From assembly GCF_023195515.1 (NCBI RefSeq), contig NZ_JALPKR020000002.1, positions 682,001 through 746,000 of the forward strand: a DNA stretch of 64,000 nt. Direction: 5' to 3'. Both the position numbers and the translations under genes were made by a program. Positions 7,683 through 17,284 of this stretch are shown one piece after another (positions within the stretch are counted from its first letter, which is position 1; each line of letters begins with the position of its first letter). The notes beneath the pieces were generated by a model, which did not search any database, was not told where the DNA came from, and saw only the letters and a list, made by a program, of their open reading frames with translations. The stretch is from Variovorax sp. S12S4 (lineage in GTDB: Bacteria > Pseudomonadota > Gammaproteobacteria > Burkholderiales > Burkholderiaceae_C).

Positions 7683-8972
7683 TCAACGCAGGAGCGACAG
7701 CACGCCTTGCGTGGTCTGGTTCGCCTGGGCCAGCACCGAGGTACCAGCTTGTTGCAGGATCTGAGCGCGGGTCATGTTCGACACTTCGACTGCGTAGTCG
7801 GCGTCTTCGATGCGCGAACGCGAAGAAGACAGGTTGGTCACCGTGGTGCCGAGGTTGGCGATCGTGGAGTCGAAACGGTTCTGCACCGCACCCAGCGAGC
7901 TGCGCAGGTCGTCGACCATCTTCAGAGCTGCGTCGAGCTTCTTCATCGGGTCGATCGAAGCCGCACCGGCGAACTCGGCCGTCTTGCCAGCACCGCTCAG
8001 GACGATGTCCGTGCCGGTGTTGTCGAAGTCGGTGGGCGTTGCGCCGCCGTTGGCCAATGCGCCACCGCCGACCGCGAAGTTCTTGCCTTGCACGGCAACG
8101 TAAGCGGTAGCCGCGCCAGCAGCGTCCACACCCACCTTCACCAGCTGGTCGGCCAGTGCAACAGCGGTCGTCACGCCGTTGTCGGTGTCGGTGAACTCGA
8201 CGTCGGCCACGTTCAGGACCACGTCGCCGGTCGTGTCGTCAACCGAAGCAGCGTAGAAGTCGTCACCCGACTTGACCACGAAGTTGGCGGTTGCGGCGCC
8301 GGTGGCGTCCTTCACGTTGTGCAGGCTCAGCGAAGAAGCATCCACGCCCAGCGAGGTGGCAGCCGACGAGAGGTCGACGTCTGCCGGCGTGCCGCCGAGA
8401 TTGGTCTGCGTGATCGGAGCGCTGACGGGCAGAGCGTTGCTGCTGACAGAGAAGCCAGCCAGGCCGAGCGTCGTCGAGTCGATCTGCTTGAGGTCGATCT
8501 TGATCGTTTCGCCGTCGTTGGCACCGACTTGCACGGTCAGCGGCTTGGCGCCGGCCGAGAGAACCTTCACGCCGTTGAAATCGGTCTGTGCCGAGACACG
8601 GTCGATTTCGCTCATGCGCTGGGTGATTTCGTCCTGGATGGACTTCAGGTCGCTGGCCGAGTTGCTGCCGTTGGCGGCTTGCACTGCGAGCTCACGAACG
8701 CGCTGCAGGTTGTTGTTCACTTCCTTCAGTGCGCCTTCAGTCGTTTGCGCCAGCGAGATGCCGTCGTTGGCGTTGCGCTGGGCTTGCGACAGGCCCTTGA
8801 TGTTGGCGGTGAAGCGGTTGGCAATGGCCTGGCCCGCTGCGTCGTCCTTGGCACCGTTGATGCGCAGGCCCGAAGACAGGCGCTGGATCGCGGTGTTCAG
8901 CGACGATTGCGACGCGTTGAGGTTGTTCTGCGTGAGCAGCGAGAGACTGTTGGTGTTGATGACTTGCGCCAT
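7683..8972 (-). CDS. fliC: Flagellin FliC
   Basis: 429 aa, the filament subunit, exported by the flagellar type III system. Both conserved ends are textbook: [18 protein letters not shown] with [20 protein letters not shown] at the N-terminus, and [46 protein letters not shown] at the C-terminus (split here into shorter motifs: [24 protein letters not shown]). The central region (about 180-330) is the variable surface-exposed part. A good Shine-Dalgarno (AGGAG) precedes the ATG, and a sigma-28 promoter lies about 100 bp upstream. It is the only flagellin gene in the window. Confidence 0.98.
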   Translation of the reverse strand: MAQVINTNSLSLLTQNNLNASQSSLNTAIQRLSSGLRINGAKDDAAGQAIANRFTANIKGLSQAQRNANDGISLAQTTEGALKEVNNNLQRVRELAVQAANGSNSASDLKSIQDEITQRMSEIDRVSAQTDFNGVKVLSAGAKPLTVQVGANDGETIKIDLKQIDSTTLGLAGFSVSSNALPVSAPITQTNLGGTPADVDLSSAATSLGVDASSLSLHNVKDATGAATANFVVKSGDDFYAASVDDTTGDVVLNVADVEFTDTDNGVTTAVALADQLVKVGVDAAGAATAYVAVQGKNFAVGGGALANGGATPTDFDNTGTDIVLSGAGKTAEFAGAASIDPMKKLDAALKMVDDLRSSLGAVQNRFDSTIANLGTTVTNLSSSRSRIEDADYAVEVSNMTRAQILQQAGTSVLAQANQTTQGVLSLLR

Positions 8973-9068
8973 TTTCGACTCCTGATAGACAAAGGTTGTG
9001 GACTCCGGCCGTCCGGCCGCAACGCTGGACCCGCTCCCACTGTGAGACTCAAGCCATCGTTGGTTTAG

Positions 9069-9095
9069 TTATCGGCAGGGGTTTCCAAACATTTA
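9069..9095 (-). promoter_or_regulatory. Sigma-28 (FliA) promoter of fliC
   Basis: Reading the minus strand, TAAA at 9095-9092, a 15-base spacer, then GCCGATAA at 9076-9069: the enteric FliA consensus TAAA-N15-GCCGATAA exactly. It lies about 100 bases before the fliC start codon, leaving a leader of about 90 nt. Confidence 0.9.
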
Positions 9096-9138
9096 GAGTC
9101 CGGCGCAAAAAAGTTGCGCTGCCCACAACCCACAGGGA

Positions 9139-9456
9139 TCAAGCGGGCAGGTTCATCACTTCCTGATAAGCAGCCACCAGGCGGTTGCGCACCTGCAGGC
9201 CGGTCTGGAAAGCCACGTTGGCCTTCTGCAGGTCGACCATCACGTCGTTCAGCGCAACGCCCGGCTTGCCCATTTCAAAGTCTTCGGCCTGGCCGTAGGC
9301 CTTGGTCTGCGCGGTGCTGATGTTGTCCAGCGAGCGGCGGAGCTCGGCGGCAAAACCTCCCGGCTCGGCCGCTTCGGCGGCGGGCTGGGCAATGCCCGTC
9401 TGGAGCGAGGTGACCCGCATCTGCTGCAAGACGGACTCGATGGCGGCAATCGACAT
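9139..9456 (-). CDS. fliE: Flagellar MS ring-rod junction protein FliE
   Basis: 105 aa. FliE links the MS ring to the proximal rod and is needed for export of other rod proteins. The C-terminal half, including GVALNDVMVDLQKANVAFQTGLQVRNRLVAAYQEVM, is the conserved FliE core (motif shown in parts: DVMVDLQKANVAFQ, RNRLVAAYQEVM). It is transcribed away from fliF, as in many Gram-negative flagellar loci, across a 351-bp divergent gap. Confidence 0.95.
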   Translation of the reverse strand: MSIAAIESVLQQMRVTSLQTGIAQPAAEAAEPGGFAAELRRSLDNISTAQTKAYGQAEDFEMGKPGVALNDVMVDLQKANVAFQTGLQVRNRLVAAYQEVMNLPA

Positions 9457-9807
9457 GGAATGCTTTCTATCTCGTGTGTGAATCTGGGGGTGGACAAGGA
9501 AGCACCGGGGCGCCTCCGCGTGTTTTCAGCGTATCAGGGGAAGCCCTTGGGACATGCCCCCAACTGACGGCAAAACCCCCAGTTGTTCGACCAATCGAAT
9601 ATGGCGCGCCTGCTGAGAATCAACGCCGATCCCCAAGCCCGCTGACGACACCACAGCCCACCGGCATGACTCCAGAACATCGAAGCCTCCAGCCCCTCAC
9701 CATGACCCCGCGCCGCCCGGTGCTCCTGGCCGTGACCGGGGTACTCGCATGAGCCGCCGGGCCGCTCCCAAGGCGAATACCGCAGCCCGCAGGGCGGAGG
9801 TTTTCCA
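9457..9807. promoter_or_regulatory. fliE-fliF divergent intergenic region
   Basis: 351 bp with no gene I can support. It must carry the divergent promoters for fliE and the fliF operon. A perfect dyad, CAACTG-N13-CAGTTG (9561-9585), lies near the middle and is a candidate operator; I cannot match it to a FlhDC box with confidence. A 28-codon frame at 9666-9752 ends close to fliF, followed by the GC-rich block 9750-9800 with GGAGG before the fliF start. No sigma-54-type GG/GC pair was seen. Confidence 0.5.
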
Positions 9808-11514
9808 ATGAGTTCGGCGGCGCCCGCGGGCGCAATGCCGTCGCCCGGTTCCGCAATTGCGGACCGCCTGCGCGCACAACCGAAACTGCCCCTGATCGTC
9901 GGCGCCGCCGCGATCGTCGCCGCTGCCGCCGCGTTCCTGCTCTGGAGCCGCGGTCCCGACTACGGCGTGCTCTATACCAACGTGTCCGACCGCGACGGCG
10001 GCGCCATCATTGCGTCGCTGCAGCAGATGAACGTGCCGTACAAGTTCGCCGAAGGCGGCGGCGCGATCCTGATCGCCAGCGACAAGGTGCCTGAAGTGCG
10101 CCTGAAGCTTGCCTCCCAGGGCCTGCCCAAGGGCGGCGGCGTCGGCTTCGAACTGCTGGACAACCAGAAGTTCGGCACCAGCCACTTCGCCGAGCAGGTC
10201 AACTACCAGCGCGGCCTGGAGGGCGAGCTTGCGCGCTCCATCGAATCGATCGGTTCGGTCGAATCGGCGCGCATCCACCTGGCGCTGCCCAAGCCGTCGC
10301 TCTTCGTGCGCGACCAGAAGAAGCCTTCGGCCTCGGTGGTGCTCACGCTGCACCGCGGCCGCAGCATCGACGAAGGCCAGGTCAGCGCCATCGTGCACAT
10401 GGTGTCGAGCAGCGTGCCCGAACTGAATGCCAAGAGCGTGACCGTGGTCGACCAGCACGGCAACCTGCTGTCGGCCGCCAACGCCGGCGCGCGCGGGCTG
10501 GACGTGAGCCAGCTGAAGTACGCGCAAGAAATCGAGCAGGGCTACATCCGCCGCATCGAGGCCATCCTGCAACCCATTCTGGGCGCCACCAACGTGCGCG
10601 CGCAGGTCGCCGCGGACATCGACTTCTCCGTGGTCGAGCGCACCGAAGAAAGCTACAAGCCGAACCAGGACCCGCGCAACGCAGCGATCCGCAGCCAGCA
10701 GTCGAGCGAATCGACCCAGCAAGGCGCCACGCCGCCGGGCGGCATTCCGGGCGCCCTGTCGAACCAGCCGCCGCAAACGCCGAACGCGCCCATCACTGCG
10801 CCGCCGGCGCCCAATACCCCGGCACCAGGTGCAGCGGCCGCGACGGGTGTTGCAGCAACGGCCGGCTCGGCACCGGGCAGCGCACGCAAGGACGTGACGA
10901 CCAACTACGAACTCGACCGTTCGATCCGCCATGTGCAGCAGGGCGCGGGCGGCGTCAAGCGGCTGTCGGTGGCGGTGGTGGTCAACCATCGCAGCGCACC
11001 GGACGCGAGCGGCAAGCTCGTGCAGCGCGCGCTCACGCCGGCCGAGATCGAGCAGATCCGCAACCTGGCCAAGGAGGCCATGGGCTTCAGCCAGGAGCGC
11101 GGCGACTCGCTCAACGTGGTCAACAGCGCCTTCACCCGCGACGGCGAAGACGGCCAGGCCGGACCCGAGCTGCCCTTCTGGCGCGACCCGGCCAACCTGG
11201 GGCTCGCCAAGACGATCGGACAGTACGTGCTGCTCGCCTTCCTGGCCCTGTTCGCCTGGTTCGCCGTGCTGCGGCCGCTGCTGCGCAAGCACCTCGCGCC
11301 GCCGGCGCCCCCGGCCGCCGCCGCGCCAACCGGCTCCGGCGCCGCCGCGGAGACGGACGGCATGAGCGACGAGGACGAAGCGAACGCATCGCGTCTCAGC
11401 GCAAAGGCACGTGAGATCGAACGCCAGAAGGCCGACCTTGCCTACGCACACGAAACCGCCGACCAGGACCCGCGCCTGGTGGCCACGTTGATCAAGCATT
11501 GGATGAACACATGA
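9808..11514 (+). CDS. fliF: Flagellar MS-ring protein FliF
   Basis: 568 aa, the inner-membrane ring that houses the export gate and carries the C ring. Transmembrane helix 1 at about residues 29-46 and helix 2 at about 470-492. Conserved ring-building motifs include YGVLYTNVSDRDGGAI, PYKFAEGGGAILI, GFELLDNQKFGTSHFAEQVN and RALEGELARSI-like YQRGLEGELARSIESI. Residues 295-350 are a Pro/Ala-rich periplasmic insert. The C-terminal tail (EIERQKADLAYAHETADQDPRLVATLIKHWM) is the FliG-binding segment (key residues DPRLVATLIKHWM). The Shine-Dalgarno GGAGG precedes the ATG. First gene of the fliF-fliR operon; it overlaps fliG by 4 bp. Confidence 0.98.
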   Translation: MSSAAPAGAMPSPGSAIADRLRAQPKLPLIVGAAAIVAAAAAFLLWSRGPDYGVLYTNVSDRDGGAIIASLQQMNVPYKFAEGGGAILIASDKVPEVRLKLASQGLPKGGGVGFELLDNQKFGTSHFAEQVNYQRGLEGELARSIESIGSVESARIHLALPKPSLFVRDQKKPSASVVLTLHRGRSIDEGQVSAIVHMVSSSVPELNAKSVTVVDQHGNLLSAANAGARGLDVSQLKYAQEIEQGYIRRIEAILQPILGATNVRAQVAADIDFSVVERTEESYKPNQDPRNAAIRSQQSSESTQQGATPPGGIPGALSNQPPQTPNAPITAPPAPNTPAPGAAAATGVAATAGSAPGSARKDVTTNYELDRSIRHVQQGAGGVKRLSVAVVVNHRSAPDASGKLVQRALTPAEIEQIRNLAKEAMGFSQERGDSLNVVNSAFTRDGEDGQAGPELPFWRDPANLGLAKTIGQYVLLAFLALFAWFAVLRPLLRKHLAPPAPPAAAAPTGSGAAAETDGMSDEDEANASRLSAKAREIERQKADLAYAHETADQDPRLVATLIKHWMNT

Positions 11515-12506
11515 GCGATGCCGGCACAAGAAAAAGCGCGATCCTGCTGATGTCCCTCGGCGAGGACCGCGCAGCGGCCACGCTGGCCCACCTGCCCGCC
11601 ACCGAAGTGCAGGCGCTGGGCGCGGCAATGGCCAAGCTGAGCCAGGTTTCCAAGGACGAGCTGGCGGCCGTGCTGGCCGAGTTCCGCATGGAGACCGAGC
11701 AACTGTCCGCGCTGCACCTGGGCTCGGGCAGCTACATTCGCGCCGTGCTGCGCAAGGCGCTCGGCGACGACCGCGCAAGCAACCTGCTCGAAGACATTCT
11801 CCAGCCCGAGCAGCCGCACGGCGGCATCGAGCGGCTGAACGACCTGGAAGCCGGCGAAGTGGTGGAGCTCATCCGCGACGAACACCCGCAGATTCTTGCC
11901 ACGCTGCTGATCCACCTGGACCGCAAGAAGGCCTCGGAAGTGCTCGAGAAGCTGCCGGAGCGCCTGCGCCACGACGTGATCCTGCGCGTGGCCACCTTTG
12001 GCGGCGTGCAGCCCGCGGCGTTGGCCGAGCTGACCGACGTGCTGACCGAAATGCTCTCGGGCGAAGGCCTGAAGCGCAGCCGCCTGGGCGGCGTGCGCAC
12101 GGCGGCGGAAATCGTCAACCTGATGAACAGCGCGCAGGAAGAAGGCGCAATCGCCCATGTGCGCGAGCACGACGATGCGCTGGCCCAGCGCATTCTCGAA
12201 GAGATGTTCGTGTTCGAGAACCTGCTCGACCTGGAAGACCGCTTCATCCAGCGCCTGCTCAAGGACATCGAGTCCGATTCGCTCATCGTCGCGCTCAAGG
12301 GCTCGGCGCCCGAGCTGCGCGAGAAGTTCCTCAAGAACATGTCGCAGCGCGCCGCGGAAACGCTGCGCGAAGACATCGAACTGCGCGGCCCGGTGCGCGT
12401 GTCGCAGGTCGAGACCGAACAGAAGGCAATCCTGCAGGTGGTGCGCCGCCTGGCCGATGCCGGCGAGATCGTCATCTCCACGCCTGGAACCGATGACTTC
12501 GTCTGA
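11511..12506 (+). CDS. fliG: Flagellar motor switch protein FliG
   Basis: 331 aa from the ATG at 11511, which overlaps the fliF TGA; the start at 11499 would add four residues. FliG forms the upper C ring and generates torque with MotA. The N-terminal FliF-binding domain is seen in KSAILLMSLGEDRAAATLAHL; the middle domain carries the EHPQ motif (DEHPQILATLL); the C-terminal domain includes FVFENLLDLEDRFIQRLLKDI and ends SAPELREKFLKNMSQRAAE, with the charged residues that interact with the stator. Confidence 0.97.
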   Translation: MSDAGTRKSAILLMSLGEDRAAATLAHLPATEVQALGAAMAKLSQVSKDELAAVLAEFRMETEQLSALHLGSGSYIRAVLRKALGDDRASNLLEDILQPEQPHGGIERLNDLEAGEVVELIRDEHPQILATLLIHLDRKKASEVLEKLPERLRHDVILRVATFGGVQPAALAELTDVLTEMLSGEGLKRSRLGGVRTAAEIVNLMNSAQEEGAIAHVREHDDALAQRILEEMFVFENLLDLEDRFIQRLLKDIESDSLIVALKGSAPELREKFLKNMSQRAAETLREDIELRGPVRVSQVETEQKAILQVVRRLADAGEIVISTPGTDDFV

Positions 12507-12571
12507 AACCATGTTGCAAGTCCAATTTCGCGGCAAGTGCGGCAAGCGCAGTGACGCGGGGAGTCGATGAG

Positions 12572-13314
12572 ATGACCTTGGCCAACCAATCCTTTGCGTC
12601 CCGCGCGCGGCAGAGCACGCCGCCGATGCCCGCGAGGCCGCGCCTTTCGGCCTGGCAGCGGTGGGAGATGAGTTCGCTCGACGAAGACACGCTCGCAGCG
12701 GGTACGCCCGCTGAAGCGGCCGCGGCGCCGCGCGTGGACCCCGCGGCGCTGGCCCGCGAGGCCGAGCTCGAGCGCCTAAGGCTGGAGGCGCGTGCCACCG
12801 GCGAGGCCGAAGGCCGGCGCGAGGGCTGGGCCCAGGGCCATGCCGAAGGGCATGCCGCCGGCCTGGCCGCGGGCCTGGCCGGCGCAAGCGCGCATGCGGA
12901 GCAACTGCGCGCACTGGCCGCTGCGCTGCCTGCCGCATTGCGCAGCGCCGAAAGCGAACTGGCCGATGCCGTGATGGCGCTTGCATTCGATGTGGCACGC
13001 CAGGTGATCCACCGCACGCTGCGCGTCGAACCCGAATGGGTGCTTGCGCTGGTGCAAGACCTGCTGCACGCCGAGCCCGCCCTGCAAGGCGAGCCCCGCC
13101 TGCTGCTGCACCCTGAAGACGTGGCACTGGTGAAGAACAGCCTCGGCAACGAACTGCAGGCCGCCGGTTGGCAGGTACGTGCCGACGACACGCTGGCCCG
13201 CGGCGGCTGCCGCTGCGCTCCGCGAGCGGCGAAGTGGACGCAAGCCTGGAAACGCGCTGGAAGCGCGTGGCCGATGCGTTCTCGCCCAACGGTGGCGAGT
13301 CGGCCGGAGGCTGA
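12572..13314 (+). pseudogene. fliH: Flagellar export ATPase regulator FliH, frame interrupted
   Basis: FliH binds the export ATPase FliI and links it to the C ring. From the ATG at 12572 (MTLANQS; a GTG at 12551 is possible) the frame gives typical FliH features: AWQRWEM, a long Ala/Glu/Gly helix with Gly-rich repeats (EGWAQGHAEGHAAGLAAGLA has GxxxG-type spacing) and LAFDVARQVIHRTLRVEP. After [11 protein letters not shown] (13213) the frame leaves homology; one base later the +1 frame resumes with [18 protein letters not shown] and stops at 13314, 5 bp before fliI. A single missing base near 13213-13215 explains this. Without the repair, the frame runs to 13414 and overlaps fliI by 95 bp with an unlike tail. 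Either a sequencing error or a real mutation. Confidence 0.88.
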
Positions 13315-13319
13315 AAACG

Positions 13320-14765
13320 ATGTCCGCCACAGCACAAGCCGCAGCACCTTCCGCGTCTGCCGCCAATCCGCACCTCAAGTCCTGGCTGGGCACGCTCGCG
13401 CAAGCCCGCCATGACGTCGGCCTTTGCTCGACCATTGCCACTTCGGGCCGGCTCACCCGCGCGGTGGGCCTGGTGCTGGAGGCCGTGGGCCTGCAGCTGC
13501 CGGTCGGCAGCGACTGCCTGATCGAACTGCCGCCCGGTTACCCGCAGCGCCATGCGGAGGCCGAAGTGGTCGGCTTTGCCGGCGACCGACTGTTTCTGAT
13601 GCCGCAAAGCGAAGTGGCCGGCCTGCTGCCCGGCGCCCGCGTGTTCGCGCGGCCCGGTCCGGCCCAAGTCAATACGGGCGGCAGCTCCGGCGATGCGCAT
13701 ACCAAGCGGCTGCCGGTGGGCGAAGGCATGCTTGGCCGCGTGGTCGATGCCGCCGGCCGCCCGCTCGACGGACTCGGCCCGCTCGACGTGAGCCGCCGCG
13801 TGCCGCTGAGCTCGCCGCCGATGAACCCGCTTGCGCGCGCGCCCATCGATTCGGTGCTCGACGTGGGCGTGCGCGCCATCAACGCCATGCTCACGGTGGG
13901 CCGCGGCCAGCGCATGGGCCTGTTTGCCGGCTCCGGGGTGGGCAAGAGCGTGCTGCTGGGCATGATGGCGCGCTACACCAGCGCCGAAGTCATCGTGGTA
14001 GGCCTGATCGGCGAACGCGGCCGCGAGGTGAAGGACTTCATCGAGAACACGCTCGGCGAAGAGGGCCTGGCCCGCGCCGTGGTGGTGGCCGCGCCGGCCG
14101 ACAACTCGCCGCTGCTGCGCCTGCAGGGTGCGGCCTATGCCACCTGCCTGGCCGAGTACTTTCGCGACCAGGGCCGCGACGTGCTGCTCATCATGGATTC
14201 GCTCACGCGCTATGCCATGGCACAGCGCGAGATCGCGCTGGCCGTCGGCGAGCCGCCGGCCACCAAGGGCTATCCGCCCTCGGTGTTCGCCAAGCTGCCG
14301 GCGCTGGTGGAGCGGGCCGGCAACGGATCGCGCGACGCCAATGGGCGGGGCGGCTCGATCACGGCCTTCTATACCGTGCTGTCCGAAGGCGACGACCAGC
14401 AGGACCCGATTGCCGATTCGGCGCGCGCCATCCTGGACGGGCACGTGGTGCTGTCGCGCACGCTGGCCGAAGCGGGCCACTACCCGGCCATCGACATCGA
14501 GGCGTCCATCAGCCGCGCAATGACCGCCCTGATCGAGCCTTCGCAGTTCGACACCGTGCGCCGCTTCAAGCAGGCGCTCTCGCGCTACCAGCGCAACCGA
14601 GACCTGATCAGCGTCGGCGCGTATGCGGCCGGCCACGATCCGCAGCTCGACCAGGCCATTGCGCTGTACCCGCGCATCGAGGCCTTCCTGCAGCAATCGA
14701 TGGAAGAACGCTGCGACTACAAGACCTCGATCGCCCGCATGGGCAGCCTGTTCGAACCCGCCTGA
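13320..14765 (+). CDS. fliI: Flagellum-specific export ATPase FliI
   Basis: 481 aa from the ATG at 13320; the frame is open further upstream, but that part overlaps fliH and is unconserved. FliI is the F1-beta-like ATPase of the flagellar type III apparatus. Walker A is GSGVGKS at residues 204-210; Walker B is [14 protein letters not shown]; the FliI/YscN signature [16 protein letters not shown] is present. It is expected to form a hexamer below the export gate with FliH and FliJ. Confidence 0.98.
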   Translation: MSATAQAAAPSASAANPHLKSWLGTLAQARHDVGLCSTIATSGRLTRAVGLVLEAVGLQLPVGSDCLIELPPGYPQRHAEAEVVGFAGDRLFLMPQSEVAGLLPGARVFARPGPAQVNTGGSSGDAHTKRLPVGEGMLGRVVDAAGRPLDGLGPLDVSRRVPLSSPPMNPLARAPIDSVLDVGVRAINAMLTVGRGQRMGLFAGSGVGKSVLLGMMARYTSAEVIVVGLIGERGREVKDFIENTLGEEGLARAVVVAAPADNSPLLRLQGAAYATCLAEYFRDQGRDVLLIMDSLTRYAMAQREIALAVGEPPATKGYPPSVFAKLPALVERAGNGSRDANGRGGSITAFYTVLSEGDDQQDPIADSARAILDGHVVLSRTLAEAGHYPAIDIEASISRAMTALIEPSQFDTVRRFKQALSRYQRNRDLISVGAYAAGHDPQLDQAIALYPRIEAFLQQSMEERCDYKTSIARMGSLFEPA

Positions 14766-14788
14766 GCCACAACCACCACGGAGCCGCC

Positions 14789-15244
14789 ATGCCGCACAAA
14801 CTTCCGCTCGACACGCTCACCGACCTCGCCCGCAACAAGACCGACGACGCGGCGCGGCAGCTCGGCCTGCTGCAGAACGCGCAAGTCAGCGCCGCGCAAA
14901 AGCTGGAGTTGCTGCTGCAATACCGCCAGGACTACAGCGACCAGCTGCACGTGCTGATGCAGAACGGCCTGCCCTCGGCGCAGTGGCACAACTACCGCAA
15001 CTTTCTCGGCACGCTCGACGGCGCCATCCAGCAGCAGCAAGCCATCGTCGCGCAGGCGGCCAGCCGGCTGGACATCGGCCGCAACGAATGGCAGCACCAC
15101 AAGCGCCGCCTCAACTCCTTCGACGCACTGGCCGAGCGCATGCGGCGGCAAGAGCTCGTGGTCGGCGCACGGCGCGAGCAACGCGACAGCGACGAACGTG
15201 CGGCGCGCAAGTTCTTCGACCGCGCCTCCCAACCGACACCCTGA
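14789..15244 (+). CDS. fliJ: Flagellar export protein FliJ
   Basis: 151 aa, almost entirely coiled coil. FliJ is the stalk-like protein that sits in the FliI ring and contacts FlhA. It begins MPHKLPLDTLTDLARNK and has the FliJ pattern LEQR/LLQYRQDYSDQL and QWHNYRNFLGTLDGAIQQQ. It lies 23 bp after fliI and 20 bp before fliK. A much longer frame in phase with it upstream is a shadow of fliI. Confidence 0.92.
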   Translation: MPHKLPLDTLTDLARNKTDDAARQLGLLQNAQVSAAQKLELLLQYRQDYSDQLHVLMQNGLPSAQWHNYRNFLGTLDGAIQQQQAIVAQAASRLDIGRNEWQHHKRRLNSFDALAERMRRQELVVGARREQRDSDERAARKFFDRASQPTP

Positions 15245-15264
15245 CGTTTTCCTGAAGAACCGCC

Positions 15265-16653
15265 ATGCCCACCTTTATCGCTCCTTCCTTCGCGCCCAAT
15301 GCAGCCGGCGCCTCGGCCTCTTCGACGGCCCCCGGCCCGCGCGGCCGCAACGCCGAGGAAGCCGACGGCCGCAGCTTCAATGCGGTGCTGACCCGCTCGC
15401 GCGGCACCGGCCAGTCGCAGCAATCGCAGCAGGCGCAGGAAGATTCCGCGTCGCCCGCGCTCGAAGGCAAGGCACGGCAAAAATCCTCTCGCGCCGGCGA
15501 CCGCAAGGACGACCTGCCCGTCGAACTGCCGCTGGCATTTTTTGCACCGACCATGACCGCGCTGGCTTCATCGCCCGCGGCGGCCTCGGCGCTCCCAGGT
15601 GGCGCAACCGTGGCGGCCACACTGCCTGAAGGCGCCCAGAGCCTGTTGACCGCCGACGCAGCCGTGGCGGCCCTGCCCACCGACGCTGCCATGGATGCGC
15701 TGCCCGGCGATGCGACCGAGGCCGAAGGGGCCGAGGGCGGAAACCCGGCAACGGCCGCACTGCCGCGCGATGCCCAAGCCGTGGCATCGGAAATCGCGCA
15801 GCCGAAGAACAAGGGCCGTGCCGAAGCGGCCATCGGCCAGCCCGTTGCCGAATTGCCGGCAGTTACAGCGCTGCCAGCAGCAGGTACCTCCGCAGCGGCG
15901 GGCGCCATGCCGGTCGCCGCCACGGCTCCGTCCGGCGATGCGACCGTCGCAACCGTCACCGCCATTGCTTCTGAAGCGGCGAAGGCGAGTGCCGCTTCGC
16001 CGGCGGCCGACGAAGCGCTATCGGCACCCACAGCCGCAATGCTCGCAGCCGACAAGCCCGACCTTGGCGCCGCAGCGTCCAATGCGGCCGATCCGTTTAC
16101 CCTGCCGCAAGGGATGACCTTCGCCACCGCCGCGGTCGACCGCGCGAACCTGCCCGCCAATGCCAGCCAGTTGCCTGTACTGAACGTGGCACCGCCCGTG
16201 GGCTCCGACGAATGGGGCCCCGCCCTCGGCCACCAGATGCTGCGCATGAACGCGGCCGGCGCGCAGGTTGCCGAGCTGAACCTGAACCCGGCCGGTCTCG
16301 GCCCGCTGAAGGTCACGCTCTCGATGGGAGACAACCAGGCGCAGGCCATGTTCGTCTCGGCCCATGAAAGCGTGCGCAAGGCCGTGGAGGCGGCGCTGCC
16401 GCAATTGCGCGCGAGCCTTGCGGAACAAGGCATCAGCCTGGGCCAGGCCTCGGTGGGTGCGGAGGCGCATCGTTTTGCCGGCCAGGGCGGCGCCTTCGAC
16501 CAGCAAGCCCAGCAGCAGCAGGGTTCGGGCCGGCAGCCGCAGTACCCGGCCCCCGGCCGCGCGGACGCCGCTGCCCTCGCCGAGCCGCTGCACGGCAGCC
16601 TGCCGCTCGCCGCACCGCGCACCTCCAGCGCCGGCGTAGACACCTTCGCATGA
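15265..16653 (+). CDS. fliK: Flagellar hook-length control protein FliK
   Basis: 462 aa. FliK is exported, measures hook length and triggers the FlhB specificity switch. Residues 1-300 are Ala/Pro-rich low complexity, as is usual for the molecular-ruler part, with repeated GDA/AALP words. The C-terminal Flg_hook domain (about residues 310-400) is clear: LNLNPAGLGPLKVTLSM, FVSAHESVRKAVEAALPQLR, LAEQGISLGQASVG. It ends with a Gln-rich tail. It sits between fliJ and fliL as in most fli operons. A second FliK-type gene lies at 3553-4884. Confidence 0.95.
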   Translation: MPTFIAPSFAPNAAGASASSTAPGPRGRNAEEADGRSFNAVLTRSRGTGQSQQSQQAQEDSASPALEGKARQKSSRAGDRKDDLPVELPLAFFAPTMTALASSPAAASALPGGATVAATLPEGAQSLLTADAAVAALPTDAAMDALPGDATEAEGAEGGNPATAALPRDAQAVASEIAQPKNKGRAEAAIGQPVAELPAVTALPAAGTSAAAGAMPVAATAPSGDATVATVTAIASEAAKASAASPAADEALSAPTAAMLAADKPDLGAAASNAADPFTLPQGMTFATAAVDRANLPANASQLPVLNVAPPVGSDEWGPALGHQMLRMNAAGAQVAELNLNPAGLGPLKVTLSMGDNQAQAMFVSAHESVRKAVEAALPQLRASLAEQGISLGQASVGAEAHRFAGQGGAFDQQAQQQQGSGRQPQYPAPGRADAAALAEPLHGSLPLAAPRTSSAGVDTFA

Positions 16654-16760
16654 GACGAACGCGGGATCTGAGGCCTTTTCCCGCGCTTGATCAGCCCTTC
16701 GTTTGCCGGGCACCTGGCAAAGAATAGTCCCAACCAGACATTGTTTTCGCAGTTTCAAAT

Positions 16761-17261
16761 ATGGCTACCAGTCCTTCTGTCGCAATCGCTCCCCCTGCCG
16801 CCGCGCCTCGCTCTTCGAAGCTGAAGATCGTGATTCCGGCCGCTGTGCTGGCCTGCGGTCTTGCCGGCGGCGGCGGCTATTACCTGATGAGCCAGCGCGC
16901 TCCCGCCGCGGCCGCCGAATCGGCCGCACCGGCGCTCGTGCCCGACAAGCCGATCTTCGTCACGATCGAGCCCTTGACCGTGAACGTGCAGTCCGAAGGC
17001 CGAGCGCGCTTCCTGCATGTGGGCATGGCCCTGAAGGTGCGCAACGAGCAGGCCAAGGCGCACGTCGTCGAGTACATGCCCGAGGTGCGCAGCCGGCTGC
17101 TGCTGCTGCTGTCGAACCGCCCGCCCGAGTCGCTGGTGACCACCGAGGACAGGGCCCGGCTGGCAGAGGAAATCCGCCTCGAGCTGAGCCGCCCGCTGGC
17201 TGCAGGCTTTCCCCCGCAGGAGATCGGCAGCGTTTCCTTCAACACCTTCATGGTGCAGTAA
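16761..17261 (+). CDS. fliL: Flagellar basal body-associated protein FliL
   Basis: 166 aa, single-pass inner-membrane protein around the stator. Membrane helix at about residues 23-43 (IVIPAAVLACGLAGGGGYYL). The periplasmic part has the FliL core: KPIFVTIEPLTVNVQ, RFLHVGMALKV, EYMPEVRSRLLLLLSNR, and ends SVSFNTFMVQ. The 107-bp gap upstream contains two short inverted repeats (around 16659-16685 and 16702-16720), so a partial stop or internal promoter before fliLMNOPQR is possible. Confidence 0.95.
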   Translation: MATSPSVAIAPPAAAPRSSKLKIVIPAAVLACGLAGGGGYYLMSQRAPAAAAESAAPALVPDKPIFVTIEPLTVNVQSEGRARFLHVGMALKVRNEQAKAHVVEYMPEVRSRLLLLLSNRPPESLVTTEDRARLAEEIRLELSRPLAAGFPPQEIGSVSFNTFMVQ

Positions 17262-17284
17262 ATCTTTTTCCGGACCGGCGATTC

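Noticed and set aside
9666..9752. A 28-codon frame upstream of fliF.
   Set aside because: Too short, no clear ribosome-binding site or conserved feature; kept only as a description of the intergenic region.
11442..14696. A 1084-codon open frame antisense to fliG-fliI.
   Set aside because: Shadow frame typical of GC-rich codon bias; it opposes well-conserved fliF-fliI genes and has no recognisable domain.
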